Shown: positions 36,767 through 44,299 of the stretch, in pieces
How the letters are laid out: every line of letters starts with the position of its first letter
How positions within the stretch are numbered: position 1 is the first letter of the stretch
Notes under the pieces: model-generated
Databases searched by the model: none
The model's input: the letters and a program-made list of their open reading frames with translations, nothing else
What the model was told of the DNA's origin: nothing
Assembly (NCBI GenBank): GCA_019636215.1
Contig: JAHBXZ010000006.1
Location: 62,001 to 126,000, forward strand
Direction: 5' to 3'
Origin: Planctomycetota bacterium
Lineage (GTDB): Bacteria; Planctomycetota; UBA8742; UBA2392
Length of the DNA stretch: 64,000 nt
Made by a program: the position numbers and the translations under genes

Positions 36767-37662
36767 GGCCGGTCCCCCGCGGCCGCACGACGGGCCTTCA
36801 ACAGGAACGCATTCGCGCGCTCGTAGTCCGGCCTTTCGGGCAGCCTGGTGGCTGCGTAGGCCGCGTCGAACTCAACATGCAGCGCTTTGCGCCAGGACTC
36901 CAGATCGTCCCAGGGCATGGCGCCTTGCCGGATGCACAGCAGCGCATCACGGTGGGTGGTTACCGCCACGGGCAACTCGCCGGTGCTCAGTACTTCGATG
37001 CCGGCCAGCAGCAGCCGGATCAGGTGCATGGCGTGCTTCCATTTGATCTCGCCACGACGAAGGTCGTCCTGCAGCTTGCGGAACTGGGATAGAACGTAGC
37101 CGTTGTAGGTCTGGTACACCAGCTTGCTGAGAAATGCGCCGCGCATGGCCAGCAGTTCGCGGGCCAAGTTCGTGGCATGTTCCACCAGGGGCGAGTGCAA
37201 GACCTCCAGCACGTTGGGGTTGGCCTTGAGAGCAAGCACCAGGAACTTCTGCAGTTCCCAATAGCATTCCTGGGTGGCGTCGTTTTCAAGCTGCTCCGGC
37301 ACGCCATACAAGGACCAGTGCAGCTCGGCAGGTGGCAGGTACACCCCGCGTCGGTCGAAGTCCGACTCAGCGTGTTCCAGCCCGTACGCCCGTGACCCGA
37401 CCACGACGCGCAGGATCACGAACTCGTCCAGGCCCCTGTCCGACAGCACGTCCATGCCTTGGCGCTGAAACTCCTTGCGGATGGCGAGTTCGGGGCGATT
37501 CAGGCTAGTCTCGATGCCGCTGGGAAAGCGCACGCGGTAGGCGTGGCTAGCGTCGACGGGCGACTTGACAATCACACCCACGCCGCCAGCCGAGGCAACA
37601 ACCCGGCCATCTACGCGAACCTCGCGCAGCGCAACCACCTGTGTGCCAACGGGCAGGATCAA
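36763..37662 (-). CDS. RlaP/YcgL-type nucleotidyltransferase with N-terminal beta-barrel
   Basis: A 299-residue protein. Residues 1-60 look like a small SH3/KOW-like barrel (VGTQVVAL.., AYRVRFPSGIETSL). The nucleotidyltransferase domain follows, with VGSRAYGLEHAESDFDRRG (residues 88-106) carrying the Gly-Ser and both Asp. A helical part with 'YNGYVLSQFRKLQ' and 'KHAMHLIRLLLAG' corresponds to the partner's C-terminal region. The start is a TTG at 37662, supported by GCGGAGG seven bases upstream. The downstream paralogue overlaps by four bases. The pair may act as a heterodimer, one subunit with the complete GS motif and one with GA. Confidence 0.8.
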   Translation of the reverse strand: MILPVGTQVVALREVRVDGRVVASAGGVGVIVKSPVDASHAYRVRFPSGIETSLNRPELAIRKEFQRQGMDVLSDRGLDEFVILRVVVGSRAYGLEHAESDFDRRGVYLPPAELHWSLYGVPEQLENDATQECYWELQKFLVLALKANPNVLEVLHSPLVEHATNLARELLAMRGAFLSKLVYQTYNGYVLSQFRKLQDDLRRGEIKWKHAMHLIRLLLAGIEVLSTGELPVAVTTHRDALLCIRQGAMPWDDLESWRKALHVEFDAAYAATRLPERPDYERANAFLLKARRAAAGDRP

Positions 37663-37743
37663 GCTCGGCCTCCGCTAGACAACGGATCTCAGTTGCGATG
37701 ATAGCCGGAACAGGACAGGCTCGCCGCGACTCGGATGAGAACG

Positions 37744-38025
37744 CTATGCCGCACGTCCCTGCCGGCGGCGACGGCGTTCGGATTCGCTGCCGGTGCCAAG
37801 GTCAATCAACCCGCCGATCACGGCCGCGCCGATCTGCAGTGGCCCGAACTCGGTGTTGCCGCCCCACACCAGCGCCAGTGTCATGCAGGGCATGAAGATC
37901 AGGCCGATCAGCGGCCACAGCCACGAGGCAAACGCGCCCGGGCGCACGTAGTCCGTGAACACCCACAGGCCTGCAAGCAGCAGGCGGGGTGAAATCAACG
38001 CAGCAATCAGGTAAAGGCAGCCCAT
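37744..38025 (-). CDS. Small three-TM membrane protein (93 aa)
   Basis: The ATG at 38025 follows AAGGA. The protein has three hydrophobic segments (about 1-22, 33-55 and 60-80), with the phrase WLWPLIGLIFMP in the second, typical of a common family of tiny uncharacterised membrane proteins. It ends in a basic tail (SERRRRRQGRA). A longer frame upstream starts inside the neighbouring terminator region and is not used. Confidence 0.6.
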   Translation of the reverse strand: MGCLYLIAALISPRLLLAGLWVFTDYVRPGAFASWLWPLIGLIFMPCMTLALVWGGNTEFGPLQIGAAVIGGLIDLGTGSESERRRRRQGRAA

Positions 38026-38066
38026 GGCGTCCTTGATTGCAGAATGACCGCACAGCCTTGCAGGGT

Positions 38067-38097
38067 CAAACAAAAGGCGCGGGCCAAGGCCCGCGCC
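38067..38097 (-). terminator. Terminator of the DUF192 lipoprotein gene
   Basis: A perfect 10-bp stem GGCGCGGGCC/GGCCCGCGCC with a 2-base gap, followed on the minus strand by TTTTGTTTG, 18 bases after the stop at 38115. Confidence 0.85.
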
Positions 38098-38114
38098 CGT
38101 TGACAGAAGTCGCG

Positions 38115-39851
38115 CTACTTCAGGTTTGCCAGCGCCGGCGGCAGGAAAATGCGGTCGCCTTCCTTGACGCCGTTCTTTTCAAACCAGCTTTCTTCCATTT
38201 CGATGGCGTACTTGGCCGGGCCGCCGGATTCATAGTTTTCCAGGCGGTGATCCGGGGTGCCCGGGGCAGGGGCCAGCATCTTCTGGTGAATCTTGATGAT
38301 CTCGCCGCGCTCGTTCACAAACGCGATCGAAAGGTTCATCTTGCAGTTCTTCATCCAGTAGCTCAGGTTTTCCTGTTCCGTCTTGTAGATGAACAGCATG
38401 CCGTGGTCTTTCTTGAGGCTGGTGCGGTACATCAGGCCGCGGGTCTGTTCGGCGTCGGTGATCGCCAGCTCCACGCGCACCAGTTTGCGCAGGTTGTCCT
38501 TGGCGCCGGGCCAGCGGTCGCGAACCACGTCCTTCTGCTTGGCGTTGTAGAACGCCACGGGCGGCAGCCAGGGGCGCAGGTCGCGCACAACCCAGGGCAG
38601 GTCAAGGTCGCCCGATGCCTCAAAATCCGGCGGCACCACCAGCACAAAACGCGACTTGGCGGCAACCTTGCTGTCGCCGCCGCTGGTGAACTTTTCGCCC
38701 ACCGTGTAGCGGTTCTTGTCCGCGTTCAGGTACCAGAAACGCCCGCCGGCAGGCGCCTTTTCAATCGCCACGTCGCCCGCGTCGTCCCAGGCCATCACAA
38801 TGCCCTTGCCGGGCTTGAGAGACGCGGATTCGGCAACCGCGGCCTCGCGCTCCGCAGGTGTGCGGGCCAGGCGGCTTTCCAGCACGGTCTTGCCGAACTT
38901 CACCTCGAGCTTGTCGAACTTGGGTTCTTCGGCGCTGTAAACGTCAATGCCGGCCAGCACCACGCGCGAACGTTTTTCCACACCGTGCTTGGCAAACGTG
39001 TCGGCACCCTTCCAGATCGCCAGGTAGTTCACTGTGCCCGTGGCGTAGTACACCGGGCGTTGAAGGTCGTTGCTGCCGGTGTCTTCAATGCCTTCCCACA
39101 TCGAGGCCAGCACCATGCCGCCCTGCCCGCGCTCCAGGTACGCCGCGCAGACCTTGCCTTCCACGCCCTTGAGCCAGAACTCGTGGTTGCCGCTTACGGG
39201 CATGACCACGCCCTGGCCCTCTTTCAGCTCAGGGCGGTCCTTCAGGCCCTGGGCACATTCGTCGGCTTTCTCGAGCACTTTCAGGCTGACAAAAGGCGCG
39301 TCGGCGGGCTTTTCGTCGTCGCGTTCGTTCTTGACGAAGTACAGGCGTGCGAACTCGGGCTCGGCTTCGTTGCTTTGGGCCACCAGGTCGGGCTCGGTCT
39401 TCACGGCGCTGCCCTTGCTGATCTTGAGGGCGTCGGCAGCCCCGGCCGGAAGCTGCAGGACAACCCGGGCGCCATCATGCGTGAAGCTGCGTTCAAAGCT
39501 GCCGCTGGAAAACGCACTGATGCTTTCCACGGCAATCGCCTTGCCGGCGGCGTCCAGGAACACCAGTTCGGCGGGGTCAGGCATGCTGCGAAACCGGAAC
39601 ACGGCAGGCTTGTCCAGCTTGGGGTAAAGAAACGCAATCGCCTGCTTGTCCTTGATGCCAAGCCCATGCAGGGCGCGCCGACGCTGGGCTTCGGATTTGG
39701 CCACGAATGCCTTGTAGCTCTCGCCATTGATGCTCAGTGCGCTGGCGGTTTCCAGGAACGGAAAATCCAGGGGCTCAACCTTCTCGGTGTCATAGCCGCA
39801 GGCCGCAACGGCCAGGACCAGCAGCAGGGGCGCGAACTTCAGGTGCCGCAT
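38115..39851 (-). CDS. Lipoprotein with four DUF192-like modules
   Basis: A 578-residue lipoprotein (lipobox AVAAC, Cys18; GGAGA before the ATG). Residues ~456-570 are a canonical DUF192 domain (RGLMYR, GMLFIY, SYWMKNC.MNLSIAFV). Three earlier segments (about 46-150, 186-295 and 315-410) repeat the same order in degenerate form. Each has an 'R..A..G' helix start, a 'G.vm....' strand, an aromatic 'F.....' strand and a terminal 'VVL..P' strand. DUF192 domains are small secreted beta-barrels of unknown function. A four-module chain with one conserved copy suggests structural expansion. The gene is followed by a strong terminator. Confidence 0.8.
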   Translation of the reverse strand: MRHLKFAPLLLVLAVAACGYDTEKVEPLDFPFLETASALSINGESYKAFVAKSEAQRRRALHGLGIKDKQAIAFLYPKLDKPAVFRFRSMPDPAELVFLDAAGKAIAVESISAFSSGSFERSFTHDGARVVLQLPAGAADALKISKGSAVKTEPDLVAQSNEAEPEFARLYFVKNERDDEKPADAPFVSLKVLEKADECAQGLKDRPELKEGQGVVMPVSGNHEFWLKGVEGKVCAAYLERGQGGMVLASMWEGIEDTGSNDLQRPVYYATGTVNYLAIWKGADTFAKHGVEKRSRVVLAGIDVYSAEEPKFDKLEVKFGKTVLESRLARTPAEREAAVAESASLKPGKGIVMAWDDAGDVAIEKAPAGGRFWYLNADKNRYTVGEKFTSGGDSKVAAKSRFVLVVPPDFEASGDLDLPWVVRDLRPWLPPVAFYNAKQKDVVRDRWPGAKDNLRKLVRVELAITDAEQTRGLMYRTSLKKDHGMLFIYKTEQENLSYWMKNCKMNLSIAFVNERGEIIKIHQKMLAPAPGTPDHRLENYESGGPAKYAIEMEESWFEKNGVKEGDRIFLPPALANLK

Positions 39852-39937
39852 TCGGGTCTCCGGGCATGCCTCAAATGGGCGGGCAGGATATGCCGCCGCG
39901 ACTCAATGAACAAGGCCGCGGCGGCAATGCAAGCGGG

Positions 39938-42592
39938 CTAATCCAGGGTCTGGTTTGTGCCGCTCTGGTCGGTGCCGTTGCCGTCGCGGGTGGACAGCAC
40001 GGCCCCGGGCTCAATCACCAGGTTGGGGTTGGGGGCTGATCCCACCGCGTCAAGGTTGATGAACCCGGCCACACCGGTGGTGCCGGTGCCGTCGGCCAGA
40101 AGGCGCGCCCCGGAACCAATCACGATGGCCGCGGGTTCAAACATGCCGCCGATGTCAATGATGCCGCCGTCGTCGCCCGAAAGCCCGGCACTGGCACCGA
40201 TGGTGGCCAGCACCAGCACATTGCCGCCGTCGGTGTTGACTTCGATGTTGCCGCCCGCGCCGCCAACCGCGCCAATGCCGCCGCTGACCAGCAGCGAGGC
40301 CGCCACGGTGATGTCGCCGCTTTGGCCGCCGGTTGCTACGGCCCACAGGTTGATGCCGCCGCCGTTGCCACCGTTGCCGCCGCCAAAACCCTGGCCGCCC
40401 CGGGCCGTGAACGAAGCGCTGATCGTGATGTGCCCGGCGTCGTTACTGCTGTCGTCATCGGCATCCACCACAATCACGCCGCCGTTGCCGCCGGTGCCCC
40501 GGCCCGCGCCGCCTTCCACATTGACCACGCCGCCAAGCTGCATGATGCCGAAGTCCGAGTTCAGGTCGACGACTCCGCCGTTGCCGCCGCTGCCGGTGCC
40601 GCCGTCATTGCCGCCGACGCCGCCCTTGGCCTCCAGCAGGCTGGCGTTGACCGAAACCGGCCCCGAGCTGTACACATCAATGCTGCCGCCGTCGCCGCCG
40701 TTGCCCTGGCTGGCGGTGCCGCCGTTGGCCTTGAGGGTGAAGCCGCTGAAGATCACCGCGCCGGCATCACCCGCGCCGAAGAAAATCGCGCCGCCGTCGC
40801 CGGCCTGGGTATCCGATTGCCCGCCAATGCTGGTCACGGAACCCTTGACGCGGCAAGAGCCCCCCGCACTGCCGCCGCCGGCGCTGTCCAGTGTCATGTT
40901 GCCGCCCTGGCCGCCGGAAAAGCCGGCGCCGCGGCCGCCGGTCAGCGTGGCATGGACTTCCACATCCAGGCTGCCTTCGTCGATGACCATGCTGATGTTG
41001 CCGCCGTTGCCGCCGATGGCCGCCGTGCTGTTGCCGGCCGCGGAGTCGACCTCGAGCAGCCCGCGCAGGCTGCCGCTGGGTGCGGCCACGCTGACGTTGC
41101 CGCCGTTGCCGCCGCTGCTGCCATTGCCGCCGCGCAGGTCGCCGCGGACATACAGGTCCGTAATGCTGATGGCGGTGCTGGCCAGTGTGCCTTCCACAAT
41201 GACCGCGCCGCCGTCGCCTGCGGTCGGGCCGCCGCCGCCGTTGGCCCAGGCGCGCAGCACGGTGTTATGCACCAGCGCGCTGCCGCCGGTGGCCTGGATG
41301 CCCAGCGCACCCCCGTTGCCGCCGGTGGTAGCGGATGCCGCGCCGCCGTGCAGCCAGCCCTCAAGCGTGCTGTTGCGGACAATCGCCGAGGCAAACAACT
41401 GCGCGTCGCCGCCGTCGCCGGCACTGGAACCGTTGCCGCCGCGAGCCCAGGCGCGCAGGACCAGGCGATTGATGTCGGCCGCGCCGGCCGAAAGGTTTCC
41501 GCCTTCGCCGCCGGGCGCGCCGGTAGTAGAGCCGCCGTTGGACGAAAGCAGCAGGATTCCAGTCGCCGCGTCGGCTGCAAAGCTGATGCTGCCGCCGTCG
41601 CCGGCCGGGCCGGTGGCGCTGGCGCCGCCCGATGCATCGGCCGCCGCAAAAAAGGTCACGCTGCCCGCCAGGTCCACGCTGGCGCTGCCGCCGTTGCCGG
41701 CCGTGCCGCTGCCGCTGTCGCCACCGCGCAGGTCAGCACCCCAGTCAAAGTAACCGCCCGAGGCATTGAACACCTGCACCGCAAGGCCGGATCCATTGCC
41801 ACCGTTGCCGGAACCGCCACCGCTGCCGCCAGTCAGGTAAAACGCCCCGGCGCGCACCTGCAGGTCGTCGGCGGCTATCAGGCCCACGTCCCCGCCGTTG
41901 CCAGCTGCCGTGGTGCTGGTGGCCGGGCCGCCGCGTGAATCAATGCGGCCTCGCAGCCACAGCTTGCCCGCGCTGCTGGCTGAAAACTGCCCGCCATCAA
42001 AGGTGGCTTCGGCCGAAGTGTTCACCAGGCCGGTGATTGCAATGCCCGAGGGCGCCACGGTCGTGTTCAGGCCCAGGTTCACGCCGTTGGTGCCCGCGCG
42101 GCGTGTGCGCACCGTGCCGGCAATGCGGATCTGGCCGCTGCAGAAAATCTCGACTGTGGCAACGGTGCCTGTCGGCGCGTCGCCCAGGTCCAGGGTCACG
42201 TCGCCGGGCACAATCAGGTCGCCGCCGGCCAGCGTGAACGTGGCTACCATGGCCGCCACTACCGGCGGGCTGAGTGCCGCAAGCTCGGCGTAAGTCACCA
42301 CGCCGCCGTCCAGTTCTGCCGGGGTCAGCAGGTTGACGCCCGGCGCGGGCAGCGCTGAACCGTTGTCGCGCAACAGCCGGCCACCATTGGTTGTCAGTGT
42401 GACCAGGCCCGCGTCGCCGCCGTCCTGGCCCGCAAAGCCGGCCGCGTGGCCGCCACCCGAATGAATGATCCAGGCCCCGATGGAAGGCAGTATCGGGCCG
42501 CGCTCGGATTGCGGCTCTTCTACTTTATCTTCGTGGCAGGCCGACAAGACCAACAGCGGCAGCACAAGCAGCAGCCAGCGCAGGGACATCAT
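39938..42592 (-). CDS. Gly-rich GGNGG-repeat lipoprotein
   Basis: An 884-residue lipoprotein (lipobox VLSAC, Cys19). After ~130 residues comes a long repetitive region in which a GGNGG core recurs every ~25-35 residues between beta-strand-like Val/Ile/Leu stretches. This fits a parallel beta-helix such as those in adhesins and polymorphic surface proteins. No catalytic motif is seen. The DNA is a succession of GCC-GCC-GTTGCC units on the plus strand, prone to slippage and to spurious long frames on the other strand. A surface-exposed structural role is inferred. Confidence 0.75.
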   Translation of the reverse strand: MMSLRWLLLVLPLLVLSACHEDKVEEPQSERGPILPSIGAWIIHSGGGHAAGFAGQDGGDAGLVTLTTNGGRLLRDNGSALPAPGVNLLTPAELDGGVVTYAELAALSPPVVAAMVATFTLAGGDLIVPGDVTLDLGDAPTGTVATVEIFCSGQIRIAGTVRTRRAGTNGVNLGLNTTVAPSGIAITGLVNTSAEATFDGGQFSASSAGKLWLRGRIDSRGGPATSTTAAGNGGDVGLIAADDLQVRAGAFYLTGGSGGGSGNGGNGSGLAVQVFNASGGYFDWGADLRGGDSGSGTAGNGGSASVDLAGSVTFFAAADASGGASATGPAGDGGSISFAADAATGILLLSSNGGSTTGAPGGEGGNLSAGAADINRLVLRAWARGGNGSSAGDGGDAQLFASAIVRNSTLEGWLHGGAASATTGGNGGALGIQATGGSALVHNTVLRAWANGGGGPTAGDGGAVIVEGTLASTAISITDLYVRGDLRGGNGSSGGNGGNVSVAAPSGSLRGLLEVDSAAGNSTAAIGGNGGNISMVIDEGSLDVEVHATLTGGRGAGFSGGQGGNMTLDSAGGGSAGGSCRVKGSVTSIGGQSDTQAGDGGAIFFGAGDAGAVIFSGFTLKANGGTASQGNGGDGGSIDVYSSGPVSVNASLLEAKGGVGGNDGGTGSGGNGGVVDLNSDFGIMQLGGVVNVEGGAGRGTGGNGGVIVVDADDDSSNDAGHITISASFTARGGQGFGGGNGGNGGGINLWAVATGGQSGDITVAASLLVSGGIGAVGGAGGNIEVNTDGGNVLVLATIGASAGLSGDDGGIIDIGGMFEPAAIVIGSGARLLADGTGTTGVAGFINLDAVGSAPNPNLVIEPGAVLSTRDGNGTDQSGTNQTLD

Positions 42593-42948
42593 GGAGTGAC
42601 CTCAAGGTCCGGCCGGTCGGGGTACCGGCATGCTTCGGGGCAAGGGCCGCGATTGTAGCAAGCCTTGCAGGATTTAGGGACAGTCACCATGTCAAGGGGC
42701 CAGTGGCACTGTCGCGCGCGGCGGGCATGTGCACGAAACCCGTGTCGCCACCGGCACTTGCGACAACTGCAAAGTGCCATCTTTCCAGCCGCACCGGGCA
42801 AAGCATTAATTCGTGCGCGCCCGGTTTCGGGCGTGCCCCTCCGGGCCGGGGACGCCGAAAGCGTCCTGCCCCGCGGGCGGCCAGTACGGAGCCATGTGTG
42901 TTCCTGCCCAAAGAGGGCATCTCCGGCCCGATCCCGCAACAGTCGGCG
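42593..42948. other. Intergenic region with GC hairpins
   Basis: It lies between the divergent GGNGG lipoprotein and methyltransferase genes. Several short palindromes are seen (for example GACGC-CGAAA-GCGTC near 42852 and GCCCGG-TTT-CGGGC near 42820). The open frames across it lack ribosome-binding sites and typical codon use, so I see no gene. Confidence 0.5.
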
Positions 42949-43767
42949 GTGATCGATGGCGACAACGGAGATCGCCCGGTGCCGGCCAGCCCGGACCCTG
43001 CTGATCACCCTGTCAACCTTTACCGTTACCCGGCGCTGTACGACGCGTTGAAGACGCCCACGCCCGCCGACGTGGCCGTCGTGCGCACCTTGATTGAACG
43101 CGCCGTCGGCCCCGCGCCATGGTCGATCCTGGACCCGGCCAGCGGCCCCGGCAACTGGCTTCGGCCCTTTTGCGACGGGCGCAACACGCTGTTCGGCAAC
43201 GATTTCAGCCTGCCGATGGTCGAATACGTGCGCCAGACACTGGGCCCCTGCGGCTGCGGCGCCCAGCACGGCGACATGTACGACCTGCGCATTGACCGCG
43301 CCTTTGACGTCGCGCTGGAAGTCAGCGGCGTTACCTCAATCATGCCCGACGTGCCCGCACTTGCCCGCGTGATCCGCCACTGGACAGGCCTGCTGCGGCC
43401 GGGCGGCCTGCTGCTGCTGCTGGTCAACTTCCGCGACGAAGTGCCGCCGTTGCCCTGCGTCACGTGGGAGCTTGCCTCGGTGCCGCTGGCGTCAGGCGGC
43501 GCGGCCGGTGTGCGCTATGAGCTGCTGCAAGACCGGCCCGACCAGGGCACGCAACTGATCCGCCGCACGGTAACCACCCAGGGCGCACCGGGCATGCCGC
43601 CGTTTCTGCGAGAGGAGTACGCCCTGCGCGTCTGGACGCCCCAGGAAGTGCAGGCGGCCATCGAGCAGGCCGACGGGCCAAGCCTTCAGGCCGTGGTTCA
43701 CCCCGACAACGCCGACAACACCGATTGCGGCATGGTCGGCGAACGCTACCTGGTGATCCGGCCCTAG
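42949..43767 (+). CDS. Class I SAM-dependent methyltransferase
   Basis: A ~272-residue methyltransferase with motif I ILDPASGPGNW, an acidic post-I loop (GNDFS), GDMYDLRI and the motif-III-like GLLRPGGLLLLLVNF. I chose GTG 42949 (then IDGDNGDRPVPAS); the frame is open upstream, but that part has the texture of intergenic hairpin DNA. The N-terminal 'NLYRYPALYDAL' helix is typical of small-molecule methyltransferases. The substrate cannot be inferred, and the gene is single, with the RNA candidate downstream. Confidence 0.75.
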   Translation: MIDGDNGDRPVPASPDPADHPVNLYRYPALYDALKTPTPADVAVVRTLIERAVGPAPWSILDPASGPGNWLRPFCDGRNTLFGNDFSLPMVEYVRQTLGPCGCGAQHGDMYDLRIDRAFDVALEVSGVTSIMPDVPALARVIRHWTGLLRPGGLLLLLVNFRDEVPPLPCVTWELASVPLASGGAAGVRYELLQDRPDQGTQLIRRTVTTQGAPGMPPFLREEYALRVWTPQEVQAAIEQADGPSLQAVVHPDNADNTDCGMVGERYLVIRP

Positions 43768-43806
43768 CTGCGCCCGGGTCTTGCTTGCCCTTGGCGCCCC
43801 CATGCC

Positions 43807-43812
43807 TACAAT
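43807..43812 (+). promoter_or_regulatory. Promoter in front of the 43.8-kb RNA candidate
   Basis: TACAAT at 43807-43812 with TTGCCC 16 bases upstream. The predicted start site is near 43819, far from any start codon, so it points to a non-coding transcript or a long leader. Confidence 0.5.
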
Positions 43813-43818
43813 GTCGCG

Positions 43819-44056
43819 GCCTACTGCTTTGTTCGACAGGCGGACAACTAGTTTGCGGCGCCGATGAATATGCTCGGGGAGGCCTTGGTCGGGTGTGAAC
43901 GGATATGCCCCCCTTAACTGCCGGGGGAAATCCTGACCCGCCTTCCGGCCACCCACTTTGCATGAAGGGTGCACCAAACCGTCCGACCACCGGCAGGCGC
44001 GGTTGGCTGAAAAGACCTTGGGCTGACGCCGAGCGCGCGGCCCAAGTTCGTTTAAC
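43819..44056 (+). ncRNA. Candidate structured non-coding RNA (~238 nt)
   Basis: A gene-free region with a promoter at its 5' side and a terminator-like stem at its 3' side (CTTGGGC/GCCCAAG, about 44020-44050, then TTCGTTT). Pairings traced by hand include GCC..GGTCGG with CCGACC..GGC enclosing the middle, GGAT..CCCCC with GGGGG..ATCC, and ACCC.CTT with AAGGGT. It does not show the conserved cores of RNase P, tmRNA, SRP RNA, or the cobalamin, SAM, glycine or guanidine riboswitches. 6S RNA cannot be ruled out. It could also be a leader of the gene at 44216, 160 bases further on. Confidence 0.45.
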
Positions 44057-44111
44057 GGCCGTGTTTTGTGTCTGGTGTCCAGGGCTGACACGGCAACTGC
44101 ACCGCGCGCTT

Positions 44112-44299
44112 GCGCTTGCGGCTCTTGTTTCTGACTCCGGGTTGACGGCCTGCGGCTTGCGTTTGACAGTAGTTGCCCGACACTGGACACCAGACACCTG
44201 ACACAGGCCCCTCCCATGCGCCAAACTCACATACCCTCGCTTGCGCCTCGGGCTCTTGTTGCGCTGGCATTCCTCGCTTGCGCTTCGGGCTCCTGTTTT
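44112..44299 (-). repeat. Cluster of dispersed 'AACAAGAGCC' repeats
   Basis: Three inverted units are present. 44112-44129 is the exact complement of the 18-mer at 603-620. Units at 44234-44260 and 44270-44299 share CCTCGCTTGCGC-Y-TCGGGCTC-Y-TGTT. The last two form the beginning of the coding region at 44216. A CACTGGACACCAGACACCTG phrase (44179-44200) is a second short repetitive motif. Confidence 0.7.

Noticed and set aside
40322..41938. 538-codon Ala/Val/Asp-rich plus-strand frame
   Set aside because: It is the complement of the GGNGG repeats, an expected artefact of the periodic sequence.
43819..44056. Cobalamin riboswitch
   Set aside because: GTGTGAA and a C-rich/G-rich stem gave a first impression of a B12 element. 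The conserved order (GCCACTG, the GGAA..CCGGTG box and TACCTGCC) is missing and the downstream gene is not B12-related.
43492..44217. 241-codon minus-strand frame crossing the methyltransferase end and the RNA candidate
   Set aside because: It overlaps a solid gene antisense, and its N-terminus is repeat translation (RSQKQEPQAQAR). The structured-RNA reading explains the gene-free part better.
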